NCBI RefSeq assembly: GCF_014203735.1
Contig: NZ_JACHJQ010000001.1
Span: 607,269 to 671,268, forward strand
Reading direction: 5' to 3'
DNA: 64,000 nucleotides
Source: Actinophytocola algeriensis
GTDB taxonomy: Bacteria; Actinomycetota; Actinomycetes; Mycobacteriales; Pseudonocardiaceae
Positions within the stretch are counted from its first letter, which is position 1; each line of letters starts with the position of its first letter. A model generated the notes under the pieces. That model was not told the DNA's origin and searched no databases. It saw only the letters and a list, made by a program, of their open reading frames with translations. The position numbers were made by a program, and so were the translations under genes. Shown here piece by piece: positions 15,619 to 24,573 of this stretch.

Positions 15619-17667
15619 TCAGCCCTGTTCGTAGTCCCGCGCGACGCGCAGCAGCTCGACCAGGCCCTCGGCGTACTCCTGCGACTCGGCGTGGGCCTCG
15701 GCGTACGGCGGCTGGAAGCCGACGCCCTCCCACTGGCCCGTCGAGGCGTTCCAGCGGTCGTTGCCGACTTCGAAGTCCCACGCGAAGATGCCCAGCTCGT
15801 AGTACAGCTGGTCGGCCGAGTTGCCCGCGGCCGAGTACAGGACGTCCGCGACCGGACCCGTGCGGGACGGCCAGGTCACCGTGCCGCGGTGCGCCGCGAT
15901 GGCGCCCACGATCCGCTTCGCCGACGTCTGGAACATCGCCGCTTCCTCCGCGGACGGCCGCGGCAGCGTCACGCGGCCCGGCATGGCGTAGGCACCCGGC
16001 GGCCACATGAAGTACCCGCCGTAGCTGTGCACGTTCATCGCGAACCGGATGTTGTCGTGCGCCTTCGCCAGCTCGACGACGTTCGCGGCCTCCGCCTCGG
16101 ACAGCTCGGCCGTGCCCGCGTACGTCCCGGAGAGACAGTTCGTCGCGGACGCGCCGACGTACCCGTCGAACACGGACCCGACCGTGTAGTTGCGGTTGAC
16201 GTCGACGCCCCACGAGTCGGCGTTCCTCGGGTCACGCTGTGTTCCGGTGCAGTGGTTGACCATGTTCTTGCGCTGGAAGTTGGCGTCGTTGAACGCGTAG
16301 TTCGCGCCGTCCGGGTTGACCACCGGGATCACGAACACCTCGACGTCCGAGAGCAGTTGCCGGGTGGCCGCGTCGGTCGCGTAGTTGGCGAGCAGCCGCT
16401 CCGCGAACTCGAGCGTCACCAGCGGCGTCGCCCACTCCCGCGCGTGCTCCTGCGAGTAGGCCAGCACACCGATCCGCGAACCGTCGCGGTGCACGCCGAT
16501 CCGCAGTGCCTGCACGGTCCACGGCTTGTGCGACACCGAACCGTCGAGCCCGTCGTCCATGGTCGCCGGCCCGGCCACAGGCATGACCTTGCCTGCCGAG
16601 CCGTCCTCGACGAACGCGCTGAACCGCTGCGGGAAGCGGGCCGTGATCAGCGCCGCGATCTGGTCGGTCGTGGAGATGACGGCGCCGGTCGCGTCGGTCG
16701 CGAGCGACACGGTCAGCACCCGGTCGCGCCACGTGGCCTGCGCTGGCCGGTTCGGCTTGCCGGGGTGCACCGACTTGACCTGCCAGCCGTTCGGGCCCTG
16801 GTCGCCGAACTGCCTGGACTCCACGACGACCGCGGCGGTGGCCGGGTCACCCAGGTAGGCGGTGGCGGTGCGCCGGTAGCCCTGCGTCTTGTTCGGCAGG
16901 TCCACCACCTCGACGAGGTCCGGGTACTGCCGCCCGAGGCGCGCGATCCTCGCCTTGATGTCGGTCGGCGTCATGTAGGCGTCGATGAAGTCCTTCTGGT
17001 ACCCGCTCGGCAGCTCCGGCGGGGTCGCGCCCGGCCAGGCGGTCGGCGTGATCGCCCTGGACACCCCGCCGAGGCTGGACGTCGCGGTCACCTTCACCGG
17101 TTTCGCGGGCAGCACCCGCGGTTCGGCGACGTGGTACTGGTACTCGCCGGCGTCCTCGAAGCGCTGCAACGGGAACGTGCCCGTGGCACCGTTCTCCGCG
17201 GTCCACGCGACGGTGATCTCGACGTCCGGGTCGGCGATCGCCGTGGTCGCGACGAGCGTCTGCAGGAACGTGGTGCCCTCGGAGGTCCACCAGTTGGCGG
17301 ACAGGACGTGCAGGGTGTCGGCCGCGACGCGCTGACCGGCCCGCTGCGACTGGCTGTAGCGCGCGGTGCCGTCGCCCTCGCGCTGGATCACCTGCACCGT
17401 ACGGACCCCGCGGGCGGTCAGCTCGTCGAGCTGTCTGCCCGTGAGCACGAGGTCTGCCACCAGCTTGTCCGGCCTGGCCGCGACGTCGACGCCGCTCGCG
17501 ACCAGTTCGTCGAACATCGACTCGGCCGGCAACTGCACCCGGACGAGCGCCAGGTCGTCGGCGGACACCGGCGCGGGCGCGGCGGTGGCGGTGTTCGAGA
17601 TCCCTGCGGTGACTGTGGAAACCAAGAGCACGGCGGCGGTCGCAAGACCCCATCCGCGTTTGGACAT
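15619..17667 (-). CDS. Secreted M14-family zinc carboxypeptidase
   Basis: The 682-aa protein starts at ATG 17667 after GGGAGG and carries a signal peptide (residues 1-29, ending TATA). The M14 zinc motif HARE lies at residues 408-411. It is followed by the conserved VNPDGANY, the GVDVNRNY substrate-binding arginine segment, the MNVHSYGGYFMWP third zinc histidine region, and a C-terminal ELGIFAWDFEVGN with the catalytic glutamate. It therefore removes C-terminal residues from extracellular peptides. The long N-terminal part before about residue 300 is typical of actinomycete carboxypeptidase T/U-like proteins. Confidence 0.92.
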   Translation of the reverse strand: MSKRGWGLATAAVLLVSTVTAGISNTATAAPAPVSADDLALVRVQLPAESMFDELVASGVDVAARPDKLVADLVLTGRQLDELTARGVRTVQVIQREGDGTARYSQSQRAGQRVAADTLHVLSANWWTSEGTTFLQTLVATTAIADPDVEITVAWTAENGATGTFPLQRFEDAGEYQYHVAEPRVLPAKPVKVTATSSLGGVSRAITPTAWPGATPPELPSGYQKDFIDAYMTPTDIKARIARLGRQYPDLVEVVDLPNKTQGYRRTATAYLGDPATAAVVVESRQFGDQGPNGWQVKSVHPGKPNRPAQATWRDRVLTVSLATDATGAVISTTDQIAALITARFPQRFSAFVEDGSAGKVMPVAGPATMDDGLDGSVSHKPWTVQALRIGVHRDGSRIGVLAYSQEHAREWATPLVTLEFAERLLANYATDAATRQLLSDVEVFVIPVVNPDGANYAFNDANFQRKNMVNHCTGTQRDPRNADSWGVDVNRNYTVGSVFDGYVGASATNCLSGTYAGTAELSEAEAANVVELAKAHDNIRFAMNVHSYGGYFMWPPGAYAMPGRVTLPRPSAEEAAMFQTSAKRIVGAIAAHRGTVTWPSRTGPVADVLYSAAGNSADQLYYELGIFAWDFEVGNDRWNASTGQWEGVGFQPPYAEAHAESQEYAEGLVELLRVARDYEQG

Positions 17668-17737
17668 GACGCCTCCCAGACAGGTGGAGTGACTGCGTGA
17701 ATCATTCACCACGGTGTCGGCGAGTCAAGGGATCAGA

Positions 17738-19402
17738 TCAAAAATACAAACCTGTCACCGTGTTGGCGTATGCCCGGACGAGCGGCGGGACGGTGTACCG
17801 GTCCGCGCCGCTCGGCGTCACGAGGTGCCGGGTGACCAGCTGGTCCAGGCCTGGGCTCGGCGCGAGGATCTCCCGCTGCGCCAACAACACCAGCGTCTCG
17901 CGTGGCAGGTCGGCGCACGACAGGTCCAGCGCGGCGCGCAGCCCGACCGTCGGATCGCCCGCGACCGACAGCTCCGCGAGCACGTCGCCGGCGCGCAGCG
18001 CGTCCACGAGGTCGCCGACGGTCTGCTGCGGTCGCGCGGACAGGTTCGCCGCCGCGATCCGCAGCGCGAGCGGCAGGTGGTCGCACAGCACGGCCAGCTC
18101 GGCGAACCCCACGTCCGGCGGGCCGAGCACGGCCGACAGCAGCTCGGTGGCGTCGTCGGGGCGCAGCGGGCCGAGCGTCACCCGGTGCACGCCGTGGGTC
18201 GCGACGAGCCCGCGCATGTCGTCGCGGCTCGTGACCAGCACCTCGGCCGGTGACGGGCCGGGCAGCAGCGGCCGCACGTGGTCGGGGTCGCGCGCGTTGT
18301 CCAGCACCACCAGCATCTCGCGGTCCGCGAGCGTGGTCCGGTAGACCGCGGCGCGCTCGTCCTCGCCGTCGGGCACCGGCACGCCGAGCGCCTGCAGGAA
18401 CCGGGCGAGCACGTCCGCGGGCGCGAGCGCCGGCCGCCGGTCGAACCCGCGGAGGTCGGCGTAGAGCTGGCCGTCGGGGAAGCGGTCCGCGGCGAGCGCG
18501 CCCCAGTGCAGCGCCAGCGCGGTCTTGCCGACCCCGGCGCCGCCGACCACCGCCGTGGTCCCGCCACCGAGCTGCGACAGCTCCACCGCCCGGCCGACGA
18601 ACCCGGGCGCGACCGGCAGCTGCCGCGGCACGATCCGCTCCGCGGGCGCGAGGATCTGCTGGTGCAGGCGGCGCAGCTCGGCGCTCGGCTCCTCACCCAG
18701 CTCGGTCACCCACGTCTGCCGCACCCGCTGGAACGTCGCGAGCGCCTCGGCCTGCCTGCCGGTGCGGTGCAGCGCGGTCATCAGCTGCCGCCACGGCCGT
18801 TCCCGCAACGGGTGCACCTCGACCTGCTGGATCAGCTCGGCCACCACCGTCTCGTGCCGCCCGCACGCCAGCTCGGCGTCGACCGCGGTCTCCCACGTGT
18901 CGAGCCACCGTTCGGTGAGCCGCGCCGCGGCCGCCGCGACCAGCTCGGTCGCCGGCACGTCGGACAGCGGGTTGCCGCGCCACAGGCCGAGCCCGCGCCG
19001 CAGCAGGTCGGCCGCCGACTCCGGGTCGCCGCCCCGCAGGGCGGCCAGCCCGCGCCGGGTCAGGTCCTCGAACTTGCCGACGTCGAGCTGGTCCTCGGTG
19101 ACGTCGAGGCGGTAGCCGTGCCCGTCGGTGACGAGGACCAGCCCCTGCTCGTCCCCCATGGCGCGGCGCAGCCACATGACGTTCTGGTGCACCTGCGTGG
19201 TCGCGCTGTCCGGTGGCCGGGTGCCCCACAGCTCGTGCACGAGCTGGTCGACCCGCACGGTCTCCCCTGCGCGGACCAGCAGCGCGGCGAGCAGCGCACG
19301 GCGTTTCGTGGAACCGATCGTGGTCCAGTCGGACTCGGCGCTGTCGGTGGAGACGGCCAGTTCGAGCGGCCCGAGCAGGCGGAAGCGGAGCTCAGCCCGC
19401 AT
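17738..19402 (-). CDS. SARP-family regulator with NB-ARC ATPase domain (AfsR-like)
   Basis: The 554-aa protein has an OmpR-type winged helix (about 5-95: RRALLAALLVRAGE, DQLVHELWG), a bacterial transcriptional activation domain (about 96-245, with HPLRERPWRQLM) and an NB-ARC P-loop module (GGAGVGKTA, then LVVLDNARD). It ends soon after the NB-ARC winged-helix part and lacks the TPR array of full AfsR. SARPs activate antibiotic or developmental genes. Its start overlaps the stop of the larger SARP by 11 bases, so the two are co-translated paralogues. Confidence 0.9.
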   Translation of the reverse strand: MRAELRFRLLGPLELAVSTDSAESDWTTIGSTKRRALLAALLVRAGETVRVDQLVHELWGTRPPDSATTQVHQNVMWLRRAMGDEQGLVLVTDGHGYRLDVTEDQLDVGKFEDLTRRGLAALRGGDPESAADLLRRGLGLWRGNPLSDVPATELVAAAAARLTERWLDTWETAVDAELACGRHETVVAELIQQVEVHPLRERPWRQLMTALHRTGRQAEALATFQRVRQTWVTELGEEPSAELRRLHQQILAPAERIVPRQLPVAPGFVGRAVELSQLGGGTTAVVGGAGVGKTALALHWGALAADRFPDGQLYADLRGFDRRPALAPADVLARFLQALGVPVPDGEDERAAVYRTTLADREMLVVLDNARDPDHVRPLLPGPSPAEVLVTSRDDMRGLVATHGVHRVTLGPLRPDDATELLSAVLGPPDVGFAELAVLCDHLPLALRIAAANLSARPQQTVGDLVDALRAGDVLAELSVAGDPTVGLRAALDLSCADLPRETLVLLAQREILAPSPGLDQLVTRHLVTPSGADRYTVPPLVRAYANTVTGLYF

Positions 19403-22391
19403 GGCTCGGCACGGTGGTCAGTGAGTCCATGATGGACAGTGCCTGTGCGGCACCGGGGTGGTGGCCGGCCCGTTCGCACGCGGCGAGCGCCGCCGCGGCG
19501 AACCGGGCCGCGTCGGGGCGTCTGCCGAGGGCGGCCGCGGCGGACGCGAGCACGGTCAGCGCCCTGCCTTCCCACAGCAGCAGGCCGCTCGCGCGGGCGG
19601 CGGCCACCGCGGTGCGCGCCCACACCTCGGCGGTCCCCGGCTCGCCGCTGCGGACGTGCAGCTCGGCCAGGCCCAGCAGCGCGTCCATGCGCCCGGTCAG
19701 GTACCCGGACGTGCTGGCCGAGCCCAGTGCCTCGGTGTAGCAGCGGCGGGCGGCCGCGTGCTGGCCGAGGCCAACGTTGGCGTCGCCGAGGACGGTGAGC
19801 GCGTCCACCCGCAGCTGGTGCTCGCCACCGGCGCGGACCAGGGCCAGCGCGCGCTCGGCGTAGTCGCGGGCGGTGGTGTGCCTGCCCGCGTCGCGGTGGT
19901 GCGCCGCGATCCTGCGCAGCACGCCGGACTGCGCCGCCTCCCAGCCGATGCCGGCCCCCAGTGCCAGCGCGGACGTGTGTTCCTTCAGCGCCGACGGCTG
20001 CCCGATCAGCTGCCTCGCCCACGCCAGCGCGTCGGCCACCAGGCACTGCGCGCGCAGGTCACCGACCTCGACGCACAGCGCCAGCGCCCGCTCCTGGTGC
20101 TCGATCGACTCCGCGAGCAGGCCCTGGTTCTGCATGGCCAGCCCGATGTCGTGCAGTTCCCGGGCCTCGCCTGCGCGGAACCCGACGGCCCGGTCGATCC
20201 CGAGGGCCTCGGTCAGCACCTCGCGTCCCGCGTCCGGCCTGCCCATGCCGATCTCGGCGCGGCCGACCCCGTTCAGGCCCGTCGACTCGCCCTCGTGCCA
20301 GCCTGCCTGGTGCGCCAGGGTCCGCGCGTGGGAGTAGCGGGTCTTCGCGTCGCCGTACCGGCCCTCGCTCCACGCGAGCCTGCCGAGCGAGATCTCCATG
20401 GCCGCCTCGCCGACCAGCGACCGCTCGGCGACCGCGGCCGCGAGCCCGGCCCGCGCCGCGGCGGCCCAGTCGGTCCTGGGGGAGCGCATCGCCAGGTAGG
20501 CGCGCAGCGCGTCGACGATCCGCCACCCGCCGACCGCGACGAGGTTCGCGCGTTCCGCGTCCAGCCACAGCAGTGCCGCGGCGTGGTCGGCGAACGGCAC
20601 CACCGGCGCCGTGACCGGCGCGGTCGGGGCCAGGGCCATGCCAGGGCTGACCAGAGTCGCCGCGTGCCGTGCGGTCGCGAGGTAGTGGTCGGCCAGCCTG
20701 CGCGTCGCCGCCGGGTCGTCGGGTGCCAGCTCGAGCGCGTACCTGCGCAGCAGGTCGTGGCAGGTGAACCGGCCGCCGCCGGCGGGCTCGACCATGTGCG
20801 CGGCGGCGAGGCGGTCCAGCACGGCCGCGGCCGAGGACACCGGCAGGTCGCCGAGCGCGGCGACCGCGTGGGCGCTGAACTCGTGGCCCGGGGTGAGGCC
20901 GAGCAGCCGGAACACGTGCCGCGCCACCTCGGGCAGTGCCCGGTAGGAGGCGTCGAACGCGGCGCGGACCGCGGCCCGCCGGTGGGCGAACCCGTCGAGG
21001 TCGCCGGACCGCAGCGCCGCCACCAGAGCGGAGACCGGGGTGCGCGCGGCGAGCTTGCGTGCCGCGATCCGCAACGCGAGCGGCAGGTGCCCGCACAACG
21101 CGGCCAGCTCCGCCACGTCCGCCAGCGGGCCGCCGAGCAGCGCGACCGCGGCGGCAGGCTCGAGGACGGGAAGGCGCAGCAGGTGCGCGCCATGGGTCGC
21201 GGTGAGGCCGCGCAGGTCGTCCCTGCTGGTCACGACCACCATGCACCGCGAAGGGCCGGGCAGCAGCGGCCGGACCTGGTCGGCGTCGCGGGCGTTGTCG
21301 AGCACGATCAGCACCCGCGCGCCGGAGAGCCGCGACCGGTAGAGCGCGGCCCGCGAGTCCTCGTCGGCGGGCACCGCGTCCGCGGGCACACCCAGTGCCT
21401 GCAGGAACGTCGCGAGCACGGCGGCGGGGGCGGCGGGTTCGCCGGACCCGTAGCCCTCGAGGTCGGCGTAGAGCCGCCCGTCCGGGTACCGGTCCTTGGC
21501 CTTGCCCGCCCAGTGCCGCACGAACGCGGTCTTGCCGATGCCGGCGGGCCCGGTGACGGCGGTGACGACCGGCCCGTCGGCCTCGGCGAGCGTGTCCAGG
21601 GCGGCCAGCTCGGCGGCGCGCCCGACCAGCTTGGGGGCGTTCGGGACCAGGTGGGGGCGTGGTCTTCGCAGGTCGTCGTACAGCCTGCGCACCTCGAGAC
21701 CGGGTTCGATGCCGCTGTGGTCGACCAGCAGCGAGCGCAGGCGCTGGTAGGCGGAGACGGCGTCGTCGCGGCGGCCGGCGCGGTCGAGGGCGAGCATCAG
21801 CTGGCGCCACGGCCGCTCCCGCAGGGGGTGCGCCTCGACGTGGCGGGCGATCTCCTCGATGAGGCCCGCGTGCCTGCCGAGTGCCAGGTCGGCCTCCACC
21901 CGGGACTCCCACGTGAGGTGCCAATCCTCGGACAGCCGCCTGCGAAGCCCACTGACCAGCGGAGACGCGGGCACGTCCGCCAGCACCGGGCCCTGCCACA
22001 GTGCGAGCGCACCACCGAGCAGCTCGGCCGCGTGCTCGGCGTCGCCGTCCCGCAGCGCCTCCCGGCCCTCGGCGGACAGGCGCGCGAACACCCGGGTGTC
22101 GAGCTCCTCGTCCTCGACGACCAGCCGGTAACCGGGGCCGGTCGTGAGCAGCGACCGCGCGCGGACCTCCCCGAGCACCCGGCGGATCCGCAGGATGTAC
22201 CCGTGGATCTGGGTGGGTGCGCTCCTCGGTGGACGGTCGCCCCACAGCTCGAACAGCAGCTGGTCGACGGTGAGCACGTCGCCGGCGCGGATCAGCAGCG
22301 CGGCGAGCAGGGCACGGGGCTTGGGGGCCGCGATGGCCTGCCAGTGGACACCGTCGTGCGCGGCGACGTTGCCCAGCATCCGGTAGCGCAC
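19392..22391 (-). CDS. SARP-family regulator with NB-ARC and TPR domains (AfsR-like)
   Basis: The start GTG 22391 was chosen because GGAGG lies seven bases upstream; an open frame extends to 22454 without such support. The 999-aa protein has the winged helix (PRALLAALLIRAGD, VDQLLFELWGDRPP), the BTAD (HPLRERPWRQLMLALD), an NB-ARC with P-loop GPAGIGKTA, and a C-terminal array of TPR-like helical repeats from about residue 620. It is the full-length AfsR architecture. It is divergent from a methyltransferase gene 75 bases away and overlaps the shorter SARP downstream. No biosynthetic cluster is visible next to it. Confidence 0.92.
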   Translation of the reverse strand: MRYRMLGNVAAHDGVHWQAIAAPKPRALLAALLIRAGDVLTVDQLLFELWGDRPPRSAPTQIHGYILRIRRVLGEVRARSLLTTGPGYRLVVEDEELDTRVFARLSAEGREALRDGDAEHAAELLGGALALWQGPVLADVPASPLVSGLRRRLSEDWHLTWESRVEADLALGRHAGLIEEIARHVEAHPLRERPWRQLMLALDRAGRRDDAVSAYQRLRSLLVDHSGIEPGLEVRRLYDDLRRPRPHLVPNAPKLVGRAAELAALDTLAEADGPVVTAVTGPAGIGKTAFVRHWAGKAKDRYPDGRLYADLEGYGSGEPAAPAAVLATFLQALGVPADAVPADEDSRAALYRSRLSGARVLIVLDNARDADQVRPLLPGPSRCMVVVTSRDDLRGLTATHGAHLLRLPVLEPAAAVALLGGPLADVAELAALCGHLPLALRIAARKLAARTPVSALVAALRSGDLDGFAHRRAAVRAAFDASYRALPEVARHVFRLLGLTPGHEFSAHAVAALGDLPVSSAAAVLDRLAAAHMVEPAGGGRFTCHDLLRRYALELAPDDPAATRRLADHYLATARHAATLVSPGMALAPTAPVTAPVVPFADHAAALLWLDAERANLVAVGGWRIVDALRAYLAMRSPRTDWAAAARAGLAAAVAERSLVGEAAMEISLGRLAWSEGRYGDAKTRYSHARTLAHQAGWHEGESTGLNGVGRAEIGMGRPDAGREVLTEALGIDRAVGFRAGEARELHDIGLAMQNQGLLAESIEHQERALALCVEVGDLRAQCLVADALAWARQLIGQPSALKEHTSALALGAGIGWEAAQSGVLRRIAAHHRDAGRHTTARDYAERALALVRAGGEHQLRVDALTVLGDANVGLGQHAAARRCYTEALGSASTSGYLTGRMDALLGLAELHVRSGEPGTAEVWARTAVAAARASGLLLWEGRALTVLASAAAALGRRPDAARFAAAALAACERAGHHPGAAQALSIMDSLTTVPSHAG

Positions 22392-22466
22392 TGGCAGACC
22401 TCCGTCCCTCACCTTGATGACACCTGAGAGCTCCGTTTGGTTGCCATGGTCCATAAGGTTCTTTCC

Positions 22467-23243
22467 ATGACTGGGAGCGTCGGGCAGTTCACCAAGGTCG
22501 ACGACACGGCGGACGCGTCGTGGTTCATCAGGTTCATGGACGTCGCGAACGCCGTCCCCGAGTATGGCTCGATTCGTTCTTCGCTGGTCAGGGCTTTAGG
22601 TCCCTTGACCGGCCGGTCCGTGTTGGACGTCGGGTGCGGTACCGGGGACGACGCGCGGGAGCTGGCGTCGCTCGGGGCCGAGGTCGTGGCCACCGACATC
22701 AGCGACGCGATGCTGGCGGAGGCCCGCCGCCGGGGTGGCGCCGTGTCGTTCAGGTCCGCCGACGTGCATGCCCTGCCGTTCCCCGCCGCCTCGTTCGACG
22801 GGGTGCGGGTGAAGCTGGTCCGGCAGCACAGCCCGGCTGTGGACGCCGCTGACGACGAACTGGTGCGGGTGCTGCGGCCTGGCGGGCGGCTCGCGGTGTT
22901 CGACTACGACTTCGAGACGTTGGCCCTTGATCATCCGGACCGGGGTGCCACCCGGGCGGTCGTCCGGCACTGGGTGGACAACCACCGCGAGGGGTGGAGC
23001 GGCCGTCAGCTCCGGCGGCGGTTCGCCCAGCGGGGGCTGACGGACATCTCGATCACGCCGCACACGGTGCAGATGCCGTTCGGGTTCTTCCGCAGCTCGA
23101 TGGAGGGGACGCTGGCCGCGGCCGCTGCCTCGGGCGCGGTTGACGTCGACCCGGTCGAGTGGTGGCGGCCGTTGGAAGAAGCCGAGGCTGACGGGCATTT
23201 CTTCGCCGGGTTGACGGGATACGTCCTGGGCGCCACCCGCTGA
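22467..23243 (+). CDS. Class I SAM-dependent methyltransferase
   Basis: The 258-aa protein has the SAM-binding motif VLDVGCGTGDDA (about residues 52-63), an acidic VATDISDAML post-II segment and LRPGGRLAVFDYD post-III, typical of UbiE/arsenite-type methyltransferases. ATG 22467 was chosen over an upstream ATG for its AAGG site eight bases away. The substrate is unknown. It is divergent from the SARP operon and followed by a 30-bp palindromic tandem repeat. Confidence 0.85.
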   Translation: MTGSVGQFTKVDDTADASWFIRFMDVANAVPEYGSIRSSLVRALGPLTGRSVLDVGCGTGDDARELASLGAEVVATDISDAMLAEARRRGGAVSFRSADVHALPFPAASFDGVRVKLVRQHSPAVDAADDELVRVLRPGGRLAVFDYDFETLALDHPDRGATRAVVRHWVDNHREGWSGRQLRRRFAQRGLTDISITPHTVQMPFGFFRSSMEGTLAAAAASGAVDVDPVEWWRPLEEAEADGHFFAGLTGYVLGATR

Positions 23244-23300
23244 GTTGTCCACAGGACCGGCTTCGCGGGGCCGCACGGCGTGCGTGCGCGGACACCCGGT

Positions 23301-23420
23301 GCGATGAAGGGGTCCTTCGTCGCGCTCAACGTGATGAAGGACCCCTTCATCGTGCCCGGCGTGATGAAGGACCCCTTCGTTGTGCTCACCGTGATGAAGG
23401 GGCCCTTCATGACATCCGGC
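23301..23420. repeat. Four tandem 30-bp palindrome-bearing units
   Basis: Units start at 23301, 23331, 23361 and 23391 with exact 30-base spacing. Each carries an inverted core of the type GATGAAGGACCCCTTCAT followed by a more variable 10-12 bases. They sit between convergent genes (methyltransferase and aldo/keto reductase), so the hairpins may also terminate both transcripts. The 30-base period keeps frames open on both strands. Confidence 0.85.
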
Positions 23421-23436
23421 CACGTCCCGCCCCGGA

Positions 23437-24465
23437 TCAGCGACGTCGAAGCGACGCGTCCGCCAGCGACGGCGGCGTGTAGTAGCTGTCCGCCCGGTTG
23501 AGGTCCGTGCCCGGCGGCACGATCTCGTCGATCCGGTCCAGCACGTCCGCCGGCAGCACCGTCTCCGCGCCGGACAGGAGCGACTCCAGCTGGTCCATGG
23601 TCCGCGGCCCGATGATCACCGACGTCACCGCCGGGTGCGCCAGCACGAAGCCCACCGCCAGGTGGGGCAGCGTCAGGCCGGCGTCCGCGGCCAGCTTCGA
23701 CAGCTCCCCGACCGCTGCCAGCTTCGCCGCGTTGGCGGCCAGGGCCGGGTCGAACTTGTGGGCCTCCGTCTCCACGCGGCCACCGTCACGCGAAGTGACG
23801 TCCGACGCCGAGGAGTACCGGCCCGACAGCCAGCCCGCCGACAGCGGGCCCCACGTCAGTACGCCCATGCCGTAGCGCTGAGCGGTGGGCAGCACCGCCG
23901 CCTCCACGCTGCGCGCCAGCATCGAGTACGGCGGCTGCTCGGTCCTGAACCGGACGTGCCCGCGCTTCTCCGACACCCACTGCGCCTCGACGATCTGTTC
24001 CGCCGGGAACGTGGAGCTGCCGACCGCCCGCACCTTGCCGGAGCGGACCAGGTCGGACAGCACCGCCAGGGTCTCGTCGATGTCGGTCGACGGGTCCGGG
24101 CGGTGGATCTGGTACAGGTCGATGTGGTCTGTCCTGAGCCGCCGGAGGCTGTTCTCCACCTCGCGGGTGATCCAGCGGCGGGAGTTGCCGCCGTGGTTGG
24201 CGTCGTCGCCCATCGAGCCGTGCGTCTTCGTGGCCAGGACCACGTCGTCGCGGCGGCCCTGCAGAGCCTTGCCGACGATCTCCTCCGACTCACCCGCCGA
24301 GTAGATGTCCGCCGTGTCGACGAAGTTGATGCCCGCGTCCAGGGCGCGGTGGATGATCCGCACGCTGTCGTCGTGATCGGGATTGCCGATCTTGCCGAAC
24401 ATCATCGCGCCGAGGGCGTACTCGCTCACCGAGATACCCGTGCCCCCGAGAGTCCTGCGCTTCAT
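23437..24465 (-). CDS. Aldo/keto reductase
   Basis: The 342-aa protein begins right after AGGAGG. It has the AKR N-terminal LGGTGISVSEYALG, and the catalytic tetrad can be placed: Asp and Tyr in FVDTADIYSAGESEE, Lys in VVLATKTHG and His in DLYQIHRPDP. The C-terminal VIIGPRTMDQL segment binds NADPH. It reduces carbonyl compounds; the natural substrate is unknown. It lies divergent from the XRE regulator gene, which could control it. Confidence 0.92.
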   Translation of the reverse strand: MKRRTLGGTGISVSEYALGAMMFGKIGNPDHDDSVRIIHRALDAGINFVDTADIYSAGESEEIVGKALQGRRDDVVLATKTHGSMGDDANHGGNSRRWITREVENSLRRLRTDHIDLYQIHRPDPSTDIDETLAVLSDLVRSGKVRAVGSSTFPAEQIVEAQWVSEKRGHVRFRTEQPPYSMLARSVEAAVLPTAQRYGMGVLTWGPLSAGWLSGRYSSASDVTSRDGGRVETEAHKFDPALAANAAKLAAVGELSKLAADAGLTLPHLAVGFVLAHPAVTSVIIGPRTMDQLESLLSGAETVLPADVLDRIDEIVPPGTDLNRADSYYTPPSLADASLRRR

Positions 24466-24573
24466 GAAACCTCCTGTGGTCCAACGACATCCACTCTGCT
24501 GTGCGCCCGGCCCGGCCGCCAGGCACCCGTCAACCTGGGCCTGTCAGAACCACCTTGCGGGATACTGGACGTC

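Noticed and set aside
17738-23243. Secondary-metabolite cluster next to the SARP regulators
   Set aside because: No PKS, NRPS, terpene or RiPP gene lies within the window; the neighbours are a methyltransferase and a carboxypeptidase.
23301-23420. CRISPR array
   Set aside because: Units abut with exact 30-base period and no unique spacers, and no cas genes are nearby.
23280-23501. Small open frame with MKDPF-like decapeptide repeats over the 30-bp array, also open on the other strand
   Set aside because: The frame is a by-product of a repeat period divisible by three; no start context, and DNA palindromy explains the conservation better.
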